Assembly (NCBI GenBank): GCA_963921825.1
Contig: OY997594.1
Location: 11,909,001 to 11,973,000, forward strand
DNA length: 64,000 bases
Origin: Erodium maritimum
Lineage: Eukaryota > Streptophyta > Magnoliopsida > Geraniales > Geraniaceae
Reading direction: 5' to 3'
The position numbers were made by a program, and so were the translations under genes. Shown here one piece after another: positions 24,028-34,296 of the stretch (position 1 is its first letter; the number at the start of each line of letters is the position of its first letter). The notes below the pieces were generated by a model, which saw only the letters and a program-made list of their open reading frames with translations, was not told where the DNA came from and made no database searches.

Positions 24028-25517
24028 TGATGCGGGTGCATTTTAACACATAAAAGAGCCACATTATATCGAGTTATACAGGCTTTTGGTCCCGATTTTC
24101 TATCTTATATTTATATTTAGTATAAATAACTGATTTTATCGATATGTTCGGTGTTTTGATGGATTTCCGGTGTATTTTGGGTGTTTTATGCACTTAGATC
24201 GTCAAGAGGTTCGATTTTGTTCGCTCTGAAATATATTCATGATTGGTCTTGTTTTGTAGGTCTTGAAAAAAGGAATTTTATGGCGCAAGAACGAGATCAA
24301 TCGCAGCTCAAACGAAGCCGGAGCGAGCGAAATAACAAAAAAGAACAAAATTGGAGATTGCGCCAGCTGCCTGACACCTGTCCCGCCGCCACCTCGCCTC
24401 CGCCTGACACGTGGCGCGCCGCAGCCGCCATTTGCCATCATCCCGACGCGTGGCGAGCTGTGACGCCGACAACTGTCCGCCTCCAGCCGCCCCTCCTCCT
24501 TTGCGCCACGTGTCCAAGCCAGTCCTGCCGCCCCTGCCTGCGTGGCTCGCCCTCGTGCCGCCACCCGTCCCAGCCTGGCCCACGCCAGCCGGCCTTTCTC
24601 CTCAGCCCGCCAGCTGTCTCCTTCAGCAGCCCCTCTTCTTCTGCCATGTGTTCTCCTCTTATTGGTGATCAGCTAGGGCTGCACCCATTGTCTTTTCAGC
24701 GCCGCACAACACAAAAGGAATTCGATCTTCTTCACCCATTTTTGAGACACAGACGCACGAACAGTAGAGGGAGAAGTAACCTTTTGTATAGTTTTTTTAG
24801 TTTATTTCTTTGAGATAGAATTTAAAGAGAGAGTTTATTATTTTGAATTTGATTGTTGAAGATCTATATTTTGGGAGTAGAGCATCATTTGAGATTTATT
24901 TGGGTGTTGATTTTTGGAGAGAAGCTTCATTGTTGGCTACTCAAGTGCATTTCTTTTGGTGGATTTTCAATAGCATCAAGGAGAGAAATAGAAGAAGAAG
25001 AAGAAGAAGAAGAAGAAGAAGAAGAAGAAGAAGAAGAAGAAGAAGAAGAAGAAGAAGAAGAAGAAGAAGAAGAAGAAGAAGAAGAAGAGCAACCTTAGAC
25101 AACTAATTCGGTGATTGTATCTCTACTTTCATCTTGATTATGAGTTTAATTGTTTGCTTCTTTTCATTCTTGCATTTTCTCACCATGAACAACTAAACCC
25201 CCAATTTCTAGGGCTATGGGGGATTAGAGTAGGGATTTCTGTAAAGTGAATGCTTCGATTGCGATGATTGTTGATTTGCTTTAGTGTCTATGATTGATTT
25301 ATGCTTAATGCTTTACCTCCCGTGTAGGCTTGGTAATTGTTTCGAATTAGGATTCGGCGCTCGAAAGAGGAGGATTCTAATTAAGTCAAAAATCGATCAT
25401 AGGTTGGATTTAAATCCTAGCTAGAACTAGCGGGGTTGATACAATTGCAATATCTATAGCCGTAGTTGGTCGAAAGTTAGAAGTTGTCATAGAACTAAAC
25501 GCTTTGGGTCTTCCTAC
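24028..25517 (+). repeat. LTR2 family, copy 2 (3'-truncated) inside element B
   Basis: Homologous to 4169-5953 in the opposite orientation, from TGATGCGGGTGC to GGGTCTTCCTAC. Copy 1 continues for roughly 400 bp more after that point; here the sequence switches to RNase H coding. The GC-rich 24360-24650 section corresponds to 5330-5610 of copy 1. Frames here are not genes. Confidence 0.8.
24990..25088 (+). repeat. (GAA)n microsatellite, about 33 units
   Basis: About 99 bp of uninterrupted GAA/AGA. LTR2 copy 1 has only a short GA-rich stretch at the same place, so the array expanded in this copy. It creates artificial poly-Arg and poly-Glu frames. Confidence 0.97.
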
Positions 25518-25522
25518 TTTAG

Positions 25523-27148
25523 GAGTACGACTTCGAGTTGCTCTATCATCCGGGCAAGGCGAACGTGGTCGCCGATGCCTTGAGCAGGAAGTCAAGTCAC
25601 TGCGTTGCCAGTATGGCAATCCGAGAGTGGGACATGCTGGAGCAGTTGAGTTTATTCAGACTGGAGTTGGAGGAGGTCACCGAGGGTATGGCCTTGTGTG
25701 CCTTGGTGGCTCAGCCCACGTTATTTGCTCGAGTGCTAGAGGCACAGGCCGAGGACGCCGAGACAGCGGGGATTCGTGAGAGATTGATGGATGGTGTCAA
25801 GCTCGAGGGTTGGGAGTTGGGCACCGACCAGGGTATCCGCTTTAGAGGACGATTATTTGTACCCAGCGGGTACAGGGACACCGTATTGCGTGAGTGCCAC
25901 CATTCCCGTCTGGTTGTGCACCCCGGTGGCAACAAGATGTATAGAGACATGCGACGACAGTTTTGGTGGAGTGGGATGTGTGGGGCAGTTGCAGGTTTCG
26001 TTTCCCGATGCCTCACCTGCCAACAGGTGAAGGCCGAGCACATGCGTCCCGCAGGCTTGCTGCAGCCTTTACCGATCTCCGAGTTGAAGTGGGAGCATGT
26101 GACTATGGATTTTTTGTGTGGGTTGCCCAGGTCGTCGAAGGGGCACGACGTTGTTTGGGTGGTGGTTGACCGACTGACCAAGTCGGCACACTTTCTGGGT
26201 ATGCGGATGACTGATTCTGTGGACATGTTGGGTCGTTTGTATGTCAGGGAGATTGTTCGTCTACACGGAGTACCAGTGTCAGTGGTATCAGATAGAGACC
26301 CTCGTTTCACATCCAGGTTCCGGAAGAGTCTACAGAAGGCCTTGGGCACTGAGGTACTGTTGAGTACAACTTACCATCCTGAGACAGATGGACAGTCAGA
26401 GCGCACCATACAGATTCTAGAGGACATGCTTCGAGCTTGTGTGCTTGACTTTCAGGGATCATGGGAGGATCACTTGCCCTTGGCAGAGTTTGCCTACAAC
26501 AACAGTTACCAGTCCAGCATTGGTATGGCACCATTTGAGGCCTTGTATGGCAGACCTTGTAGATCGTCGGTGTGTTGGGCTGAGGTTGGGGACCGGAGCT
26601 TACTTGGGCCAGACATGGTCAGGGAGACGACCGAAAAGGTCGCTTTGATTAGAGAGCGGCTGAAGACCGCGCAGAGTCGGCAGAAGAGCTACGCAGACAG
26701 GCGTCGCAGACCACTTGAGTTCATGGTCGGGGAGCACGTGTTTCTGAGGGTGAGCCCGAAGAAGGGTCTTGTGCGGTTTAACCGCAGCGGAGGCAAGCTG
26801 GCACCGCGTTTCATCAGACCATTTGATGTGTTAGAGAAGATTGGAGCTGTAGCTTATCGTTTGGCCTTGCCACCGCAGCTTGGGAACGTGCATAACGTTT
26901 TCCATGTGTCCCAACTGCGGAAGTACATAGCAGACCCTCCGCACATCATTGGGTGGTCAGACATCGAGGTAGCAGATGATGTCACCTATGAGGAGCAGCC
27001 CGTCGAGATCTTGGGTACAAAGGAGAAGGTCCTGCGGAACAAGAAGATTCCGTTGGTCTGGGTACAGTGGGGTCACCAAGGATCTGGATCCACGTGGGAG
27101 CGCGAGGAGGAGATCCGCGAGAAGTATCCTCACTTGTTCAACCTCTGA
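25523..27148 (+). CDS. Partial Pol: RNase H tail, integrase, chromodomain (element B)
   Basis: An open frame of about 540 codons; numbering counts from the TTG at 25538. It begins with the RNase H end (EYDFELLYHPGKANVVADAL), then a linker and an integrase. The zinc-binding H-x5-H/C-x2-C is at H122, H128, C158 and C161. The catalytic core has D191, D252 and E288, with the D-35-E spacing preserved. The GPY/F-type module (KLAPRFIRPFDVLEKIGAVAYRL) covers about 420-445, and the C-terminal chromodomain about 485-535, ending STWEREEEIREKYPHLF. The chromodomain places it in the Tekay clade, where it is known to guide integration to heterochromatin. The N-terminal part is removed by the deletion and an in-frame TAG (25520-25522) precedes it, so no complete polyprotein can be made. 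Confidence 0.95.
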   Translation, partial: EYDFELLYHPGKANVVADALSRKSSHCVASMAIREWDMLEQLSLFRLELEEVTEGMALCALVAQPTLFARVLEAQAEDAETAGIRERLMDGVKLEGWELGTDQGIRFRGRLFVPSGYRDTVLRECHHSRLVVHPGGNKMYRDMRRQFWWSGMCGAVAGFVSRCLTCQQVKAEHMRPAGLLQPLPISELKWEHVTMDFLCGLPRSSKGHDVVWVVVDRLTKSAHFLGMRMTDSVDMLGRLYVREIVRLHGVPVSVVSDRDPRFTSRFRKSLQKALGTEVLLSTTYHPETDGQSERTIQILEDMLRACVLDFQGSWEDHLPLAEFAYNNSYQSSIGMAPFEALYGRPCRSSVCWAEVGDRSLLGPDMVRETTEKVALIRERLKTAQSRQKSYADRRRRPLEFMVGEHVFLRVSPKKGLVRFNRSGGKLAPRFIRPFDVLEKIGAVAYRLALPPQLGNVHNVFHVSQLRKYIADPPHIIGWSDIEVADDVTYEEQPVEILGTKEKVLRNKKIPLVWVQWGHQGSGSTWEREEEIREKYPHLFNL

Positions 27149-27163
27149 GGTACGCCATTGTCT

Positions 27164-27202
27164 TTAAATTTCGAGGACGAAATTCTTTTAAGAGGGGTAG
27201 AT
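27164..27202 (+). other. Post-pol block and polypurine tract of element B
   Basis: AAATTTCGAGGACGAAATTC then TTTTAAGAGGGGTAGAT immediately before the 3' LTR. AAGAGGGG is the likely plus-strand primer. Confidence 0.9.
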
Positions 27203-28079
27203 TGTAAGACCCGCCCCTAGTCGATCCCAGTAGAACCGGTAAATCCTAGCTATGTTTGACTTTCGGCCGGAAAAGTCAACCGATGACTCGGAAAGTCAAT
27301 CGGGACCTTTTCGGGGCCCAAAAAAGCTTAGCCATTAGCACGGTTAGCTTAGTTGGGTCGTTTCCTTCAGTTTGACTATAATATTGTTAAAGTCAACTGT
27401 CGGTCAAACTCGGTCTTACTATCGGTTATTTGTCGATAAATCTTGGAAAGCTGGAAAATTATTAAATAGGAGTGACCACACATGACACTTGTCATGCTTG
27501 GCTTGGAGGATGAGAATAGGGGATTCAAAGGACCCTCATACCCTCCTAAGTTACCTTTAAAGGGATAAGACCTTAAGAGCTTTTGAGTAAATTGACATTT
27601 TAGGTCATTTAAAGGAAAGGGAGCAACAATTCAGCCTATTTCCTCTTGTTGCAGCCGAATTTCACTAGTAGAGAGGAGAGGAGGAGCTCACTTTCTTGAG
27701 GAAGAAGATAGAGAAGAAAGCTTGGATTTTGGAGCTTGTTCTTGGTCCTTTTGCCTTCATTTTCACTTCATCTTCTCCATCTCAACTATCTAGAGGTAAG
27801 GATGCTCTCAACTCTCCATTTCTTCCACTTCCAATATTTGGGTTTTGTGAGTTTTGGCTTAAAAGTTGAAGAACTTGCTTATTTGATTGATTGCTTGGAG
27901 AAGAAGTAGTGAAGTAGGTTGTTGGATTGAGTTTTGGTTGAAGTTTGATGAACCCATTGAGGGTGTAGTTGTTGGGTATCTTTGGATGATTATTTTGGAG
28001 CTAGGAGAGTTTAGAAATGGAGTTTGTGTTGGGTTTTTCGTGAAATTCGAGTTGGGGAAGAAAGGGGAAGGAGCTGGTC

Positions 28080-28360
28080 AGGTCTGATACGGAATCTGAC
28101 CCGGACCGGGCCAGGTACCGGCACGGCATGCCGCACGGAACGGGCCTGGTACCGGCACGGCACCCGGCACGGAGCGGGCCTGGTACCGGCACGGCACACG
28201 GCACGGGACGGGCAGGAGTCCGGCACGGAACCTGATACGGTCCGTGTCGCTCTCTGGGCCGGTCTGTGACGCGTTCCGCGCTGGATTCCGGGCCGGCCTG
28301 CGACATGGTCCGTGCCATGTTCCGGCACGGCAAGCCACACGGTCCGTATGGCATTCCGGA
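28080..28360. repeat. GC-rich repeat block in 3' LTR of B
   Basis: Repeated GGTACCGGCACGGC units with strong CpG content, generating open frames on both strands. Equivalent in place, but not in wording, to the palindrome cluster in S1. Confidence 0.8.
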
Positions 28361-29641
28361 TCAGATCCCCAGAGCCCAAAACCCTTCCTTTTAGCTCAAT
28401 TTGATTCCCACATTTCCTCTTCAAACCTTGATTCATTTCTGAACATTGTTGTGTGTTTTGAGGGGAAGAACACTTGGTTGAGGAAACTAATTTGTGGTCT
28501 TTTGGTGGTTCAAAACCTTGGAACCAAGCTAGGAAAGAAGGAAGAACGTGGACACGAGTTAGAAGAGCTTTTATCACGCCGGGACCCGAGTGAAGAACGG
28601 AGTGGTGACCACCGGGCTTATCATCAGAGTGTTGAGAGGAAGACCTCGAGGTAGGGAAAGTCTTAACCCCTCGTTTATGATGCTTAGTATGCATGTTAGG
28701 TTAATAAAATCGGAAAGGTCCTAGATATGCCTATAGGATGCGAATAACTAGCATAATTGTCTTTCAATTACTAATAACCGGAAGTGTCTAGTTGTGAACG
28801 ATTAGGATGCCAATCACTAGTGTAATTCGCTTTCAATACTTGAGAATTGTTTGTCTGGTAGAGGAGCCTTGGCAAAGCCCTCGGATTAGTTGCGTGTTAG
28901 GATCACATGCTTGGTTGTTGGTTGCTTAGTGGATAGGCTAATGAGTCTAACGGAACTAGTGGAATTGCATGTGTGAATGCTCGTTTGAAGGTTTTTATGA
29001 TTGGTTGATTAAACTCGTGCTTGATCGTTGATTGTATTCGAATGATTGCTTGATTTACTAAATGGTTGCTTGGAGCATCGAGTATGACTGGTTGTACCGA
29101 GCGGTGCAATCAGGTGATCGATGCCCCGTTGGTTCGAGACTGGTAAGTGAACGGTAAGTTGCGATTGTGTGATTGATGTGCTGTGGTTATGTGATTCGTG
29201 TACTGTGTGTTGTGGTGAATTGGTGATGTGTGAGTTATGTGTGATAATGACTTGGTGGTTGTTGGGATTGGATTATTTCGTGTTTCGTTTTGAGTGTGTT
29301 ATTCAATTATTAACTGTTTATTATTGAATTGCCCAAGTGTATGCTTCCTATGGGAGTAATACCTTGGTTCCCGAGGACATAAAATCCTTTGGAGACGTTT
29401 ATGAGAATCCCGATGATAAGCGCCCCGAAGGGTTGTTTCCGGTCGCCTCAATGTTATGCGTCTCCTCTGGATTTGAGGGAAAATCCGAGAGGACACATCA
29501 TATGTGGATCGGAGGGTGGAGACTTCATGTGCCACGGCATTGGCTTGTTTACCTATTACCTGTGCTTGTTGAAATCTATCTTGTTGACTTGCTGTTGACC
29601 TTATTGAGTTTAAGGTCCACCTTGTTATGTGCTTTCCCTAC

Positions 29642-29655
29642 TGAGCGCAAGCTCA
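29642..29655 (+). other. Conserved GNRA stem-loop in 3' LTR of B (GCAA loop)
   Basis: TGAGC-GCAA-GCTCA, 295 bp before the LTR end. It differs from S1 only at the second loop base and is still GNRA. Confidence 0.6.
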
Positions 29656-30118
29656 CCCCTATGAATTTACTGTTGTGTTTACAGGCTTGTTTGAGGAGTA
29701 GAAGCTCGGGAGCTTCTCGGTGTGGGTGCATTGTAGAGACTTCGTTCTTATCACTTTACTGATTTGAACAAACCTTGTGGAGGATTATTATTACACCCCT
29801 GGAGGGTTATTTGTGTTTTGAACTGAGTTTTGCGGATTCGTTTTTCTTATTGGAGATTTTCAGGAACTAAATGTTGAATTACCATCTTTTTAATCTTTCT
29901 TTACTAGTCATGCCTCGGGTCCGGGCAAGAACCGGATTTGGGGCGTGACACGATATCCCGCAGGATCTGCCAATAATCAATACCCGTAATATCCAGAAAT
30001 CAATGCCCTCAGGCTCCCATAATCAGTCCTCACAATATCCAATAACCAATGCCCTCGGGATCCAATACTCAACCAATATCTCACTGTATCTGTCAACCAC
30101 CACAACGGCACCGGATTA

Positions 30119-30139
30119 CCCCCCCCCCCCCCCTCCCCC
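30119..30139. repeat. C homopolymer in LTR C
   Basis: A run of C with a single T, following CACCGGATTA. It is at the reverse-oriented equivalent of the G-run in S1. Confidence 0.9.
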
Positions 30140-33100
30140 CGATGTAGTATCGTATCGAACCAATCCAACAACCAAGCAAACAAATAAACCAACAAACAAG
30201 CATTCAAGAACAGGAATAAGGAAAAGGCACTATAGTTCAACCAATTATACACACTCCTCAATCCACACTTTCATCACAGCAAAGACATCAAATAACACCT
30301 CACACTTACTGTGTACTTACCTGTCATGAACAAGCGGTACATCGATCACCTGATTGTACCCCTTTGGCACAACCAGTCATACTCGATTATCCGTTCAACC
30401 AACAATTATATCAACACAATCACTCAACCAATCAAGTAAACCTTCAACCAGTCAACAATCATGTAAACGATCAATTAAGCATTCGATCAAGTAAGGTAAC
30501 TAGTTTCATTAGACTCTTAGTTGTCCTAATAACGAGCAACCAAGCATGTGAACCTAGCACACAACTAATCCGAGAGCTCTTCACAACCTCTCTACCAGTA
30601 AATCAATCTCAAGTATTGAAAGCGAGCTTCACTAATCATCATCATCCTAAGCGTACATACTAGACTCGTTCATTTATTAGTAATTGAAGTACGATTATTC
30701 TAGTTATTCGCATCCTATAGGCAATTCTAGGACCTTTCCGATTTTATTATCCTAATCATGCATACTAAGCGTTAATTAAGAAATTAAGACTTTCCCTACC
30801 TTGCGGTCTTCCTCTAATAAACTCTGATGAAAAGATCGAGTGATCACAACTCCGTTCTTCACACGGGTTCCGGCGTGATCTTCGTTCTTCTAGCTCGGGT
30901 CCAAGCCCTTGTGCTCGGGCGAAGTCCCGTCTAGGTTTGACAAATAAAACGTCCAAATTAAAACCAGTAGTTGTCCAAAGGTCCACTGATTTAACCAAAA
31001 TTATCTCTTAAAATTCTCACATTGAATTAATTAATTCCGTTATTTAAATCTGATTTTTAAAACATTTTTAATTGAAAACCGGGTTGCCCTGGATCCGACC
31101 CGGACCCAAGCCCGACCCGGATCCAGATCCGGTCTGGGTCCGAATCCAAGCCTAGATCTGAGCCTGGCCCGAATCCACCTTGGGCCCAAGGCCCGTCTTC
31201 TGTTGCTGTCTGGCCCAATCTTTCCCCCAGGCCCAAGGCCTTCTCAGCCCAGGTTTCTTCTGGCCCAAGGCCTTCTCGGGCACGAGCTTGGGTTGGCTCT
31301 GGCTCCGGCGATGTCTCCGGCGAGCCATGGTGCTCCGGCCACCATCTACAGCATCAATTCCGCTCTGAAGAGGGGGAAACAAGGGCGGTGACGGCGTTGA
31401 GACCCTGGCGACACCGCGACGGTGTCGTGGGTGCCTGAAAACGTAACCCAGGGTCTCCTGTCTCATATCTGAAGGAGGTGCAGGTCACCGACGATGGCTT
31501 GGGTCGCCAACGCTCGATTCGAGCTCGGTTGGGTACGGTTCCAGCCACGGCGAGGTCGGTGAAGGAGGATGAGTGGTTGAGGGAGCTCTGACGGTTAGAT
31601 TTCGTTGCCGGCGTGCTCGATTTAGGGAAACGAGGCTGAACGGCGGCGAGGGTTTTGAAGGCGAACACCGAAGGAGAAGTGGCGCGGGCCTCTCTTGTTT
31701 TAGGGGGGGTTTCGTTGTAGTTGAAACAAAGAAGAAGAAGGGTGCGAAGAGGACGGAATAGAAGTGGTCGGAGGAAAAAGGCGCCGGCGGAGATCTGGTT
31801 TCGCGAGGGGGGACGAGTGCGAGAGAGAGAACTCGGTTCCTTGGGTTGCGTGCAAGCAAAAGGTGACTGAAGCGATGCGTTTTTTCCCTTTTGCTCGCTA
31901 GGGTTGCGAACTGGGCCGGTCGTCTGGGTTGGGAGCGTGCGTGCTGGGCTTCAGCGTGGCTCGGCCCAAGTCCGGGTGGAACTGACCCAATCCAGATTCC
32001 TTTCTTCTCTTTTTTTTTTGACTTTTCCCCTTCAATGCTACTTGTTGCAAAATCTTACCCCACTGTTTCGATCTTCAAAAAATATTACTCTTTCGTAATA
32101 AGCGGGGTTTTACAACAGAATCTCCCAATTCAAAGTCCAGAGCTTCTATCTGATCTGCGGCTTCATGATTAACCGCAATAGCTTTCTGACTAGCTTTGAA
32201 TAATTTCCACTTTTTATCACGATCTGCATTCTCTTTTCTCAAAGTACACTTCCTAGCCGCATATGACCGATACACATAGTTAGGATTGTTACCTGAACTC
32301 AACAGGTTTCGGTTAACTGATCCCCCGGCCCGATAAACTTGAGGTTCACGCAAGAGATTGGATGGGCTCGGGCTGCTCTGACTCTGACTTTGACTTTGCG
32401 AATCTGACACTTTGCTTGCCGAGGGAGATGCACGCAACACGCCTTTATCCTTCAACAACCTTTCCGGAGGTGAAAGTCTCAACATGTCAGTCAAACCAAG
32501 GGCCTCTTTGTAGGCCACTGAGTGATGCTTCACCTCAAATTCTGGCGCATTGACTGATAAAGCGTTGATTCTCTGAGCGTCAATGGGATAACGCTTCCCT
32601 TCCAATATCAAGTCTCGAGAGAAGGATTGGGCGTGTGAATTCAATTTTAACAGGAGATAGTTAAAATCCAACAATGTCGAGGTCTCATCACGCAGGGATA
32701 GAACAAAGGTCCTAAGAGAATTTCCTAATTCTCTAAAAGTCGCCAAACACCACCTCGAGATCGGGATGCCAGAAACTCTCACCCAAGAAAAGCTACCCTC
32801 TGCATTCAACCACTCCTAGTCGAACATGATGAAGGCAGAGGAACACCACTTCCACTTTGAATTCAGAATACTAGGGAGAACTTCCTGATCAGATGAAAGA
32901 AGCAGGAAAATTTTGTTGCCCAGGTATCGGAATTGCAGGTCCAAGGGTGCTTCATTGTTGATACGCTCATGTAATTCTGCTATAGATAAATCTTCCCTTG
33001 CAACTCCCAGCAAACTCACTTCAGACCAAGGCGATAAATAACTCGACCTAGTGCCTTTAACTTCTGGACAGAGGGTAGGGACAGCCACAGGTTTAACTTG

Positions 33101-33879
33101 TTCAATATTGCTCCAAGCTTTTGGTCTCCACACCTGATCCACCTCCTTTCTCCCCAACCTTTTATTCAGTCCCTCCGGCCAAGCTATGGTCAAATAAACC
33201 TTGTGTTGCTCCCAGACCATACCATTGCAGGCCTTCACTAACAAATTCGCATGCTCTTTTGATCGAACCGACGCAAAACCGAAGAAATGACCACCTGCAT
33301 TTTGTCTTTTGCAAACAAAAACTCTGAACACTGGAGTGAATTGTTCCAACCAAGATCTCAACTTCAACCTATTCGTCTCAGGAGGAAGATTACAGATGAA
33401 AAGCTTGCACAACTCCTTTGAAGCATGAGGACTAAGCGAACCTGTTCTAGCACTTTCCCCACTTTTGATCGGACTCGAAGAGTGTTCGAAAACCGGAGTG
33501 AGAATATTTCCTTCATCTTGAATAACTGAGCTTATGATCGGCACCTGTGCAGAATCCTCCAACCTGCAGATCACCGACGACAGTTTAGGAACTCTGAACA
33601 ACTTACCTTCAATTAATTTCTCGTGGTAAACTGGGGGTTGCTCCATCTCCGAAGCTTTGGATTCCGCCTGATTTTCTTTGCGCACCGAATTGTGGATCCA
33701 CAAACTTGACTCCGTGAGCAACATAAGCTAGAATCGACGGCAGAAAGTCAATCGAACGATACTGGGTAGCTCCTCTTTGGCCGGGGAGTTCTGTCCGGTG
33801 TGTACTCCGTCACCGAGACGGTCCGTAGGAAGAGGTCGTGGATTGAAACAACCTCACACGCCTGCAACCCAGCACTGGT

Positions 33880-34005
33880 TCCCTCTCCGTCCGAGACCTG
33901 ACACGCCGGCGAGGAACCAGCACACACTCCGTCCGAGACCTGAAGAACACCGGCGAGGAACCAGCACAACTCTTCGTCCGAGACCTGAAGACGCACCGGC
34001 GACAG
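33880..34005 (-). repeat. Tandem repeats in the 5' region of element D
   Basis: Three imperfect units of about 45-50 bp sharing CTCCGTCCGAGACCTGA and CACCGGCGAGGAACCAGCAC. They lie in the GC-rich 5' untranslated region, like the monomer arrays that act as promoters in some LINEs. The promoter role is inference. Confidence 0.7.
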
Positions 34006-34296
34006 TTCGCTTCTCCACCTCTGTCACCCAACCTCAGAACGGAGCCTACTCCCGACGACTCGCTCCCGCCTCTCCCACGTCCGGCGTCAAAACGCAGAGT
34101 CGACCGGAGATAGATAACTCCCGCAACCCACCCCCCACGCACCCGCCAACACTCCGGCTGTAACAGCCCCGGAGAAGAAACACACTGGCCGACGGCGCAC
34201 GAAGTCGCGCAGTGGAACCCTAGGCGCGCGCGTGGGGCGCGTTCTTCAATTAGAACGGTTACATAAAAAAAATTCTCCAAAAATGAAGTAACCTGA

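Larger units (their letters stand above)
23685..29950 (+). mobile_element. Young Tekay chromovirus B, TSD CGATA, internally deleted
   Basis: CGATA flanks both ends (23680-23684, 29951-29955). Order: first 343 bp of the 5' LTR, a truncated LTR2 copy, the RNase H end plus complete integrase and chromodomain in one open frame, polypurine tract, full 3' LTR. The rest of the 5' LTR, primer site, gag, protease, RT and most of RNase H are missing. Over the comparable 343 bp I count 9 differences between the LTRs (about 2.6%), so the insertion is young relative to A. It cannot move by itself. Confidence 0.93.
27203..29950 (+). repeat. 3' LTR of element B
   Basis: 2748 bp from TGTAAGACCCGCCCC to TTTGGGGCGTGACA, complete. 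Inside are a GC-rich repeat block (28080-28360) with three copies of CCTGGTACCGGCACGGCA-like units, donor-like GAG|GTAGGG (GT at 28651-28652), the hairpin at 29642-29655 and acceptor-like TGTTTACAG|G (AG at 29683-29684). It lacks the long minisatellite seen in S1, A and H. Confidence 0.95.
22716..32114 (-). mobile_element. Tekay solo LTR C, TSD ACAGA, interrupted by element B
   Basis: Plus-strand ends TGTCACGCCCC (22716) and GGGGTTTTACA (32114), with ACAGA at 22711-22715 and 32115-32119. Excluding element B and its duplicated CGATA, the LTR is 3128 bp. The target is ORF1 of element D. It holds the hairpin at 23018-23031, the homopolymer at 30119-30139, donor-like AAG|GTAGGG (GT at 30798-30799), and a GC-rich block near 31080-31200. 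Confidence 0.93.
22620..33724 (-). pseudogene. LINE ORF1-like RNA-binding protein (RRM), one stop, split by LTR C
   Basis: Pieces: 33724-32115 and 22715-22620, which join in phase across solo LTR C. From the first in-frame Met the domains are a polar N-terminus, an RRM at about residues 107-182 with RNP2-like LFICNL and RNP1-like HFFGFASV, then a segment with WVRVSGIPISRW typical of plant LINE ORF1/DUF4283-type proteins, a Ser/Gln-rich linker (SQSQSQSQ), a basic stretch, and an acidic tail. A TAG at 32816-32818 interrupts the frame, which otherwise runs on. The stop TAA is at 22620-22622. ORF1 proteins bind element RNA as a chaperone. A retrocopy of a host RRM gene is possible but less likely. 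Confidence 0.78.
22260..34284 (-). mobile_element. ORF1-only LINE derivative D (about 2.6 kb), split by nested LTR elements
   Basis: Minus-strand retroposon with poly(A) at 22260-22269, preceded by AATAAATTAATCGCCTATCC. It is bounded by GAAGTAACTTGA (22248-22259) and GAAGTAACCTGA (34285-34296), a 12-bp duplication with one mismatch. Removing solo LTR C and one ACAGA copy leaves about 2.62 kb: a roughly 560-bp GC-rich 5' region, a single ORF1-like gene with an RRM, and a roughly 350-bp 3' region. No endonuclease or RT is present and ORF1 closes with its own stop, so this looks like a 'half-LINE' mobilised in trans. Confidence 0.82.

Noticed and set aside
24843-25106. Open frames encoding poly-Arg and poly-Glu
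   Set aside because: Produced entirely by the GAA microsatellite inside an LTR; not conserved in the other LTR2 copy.
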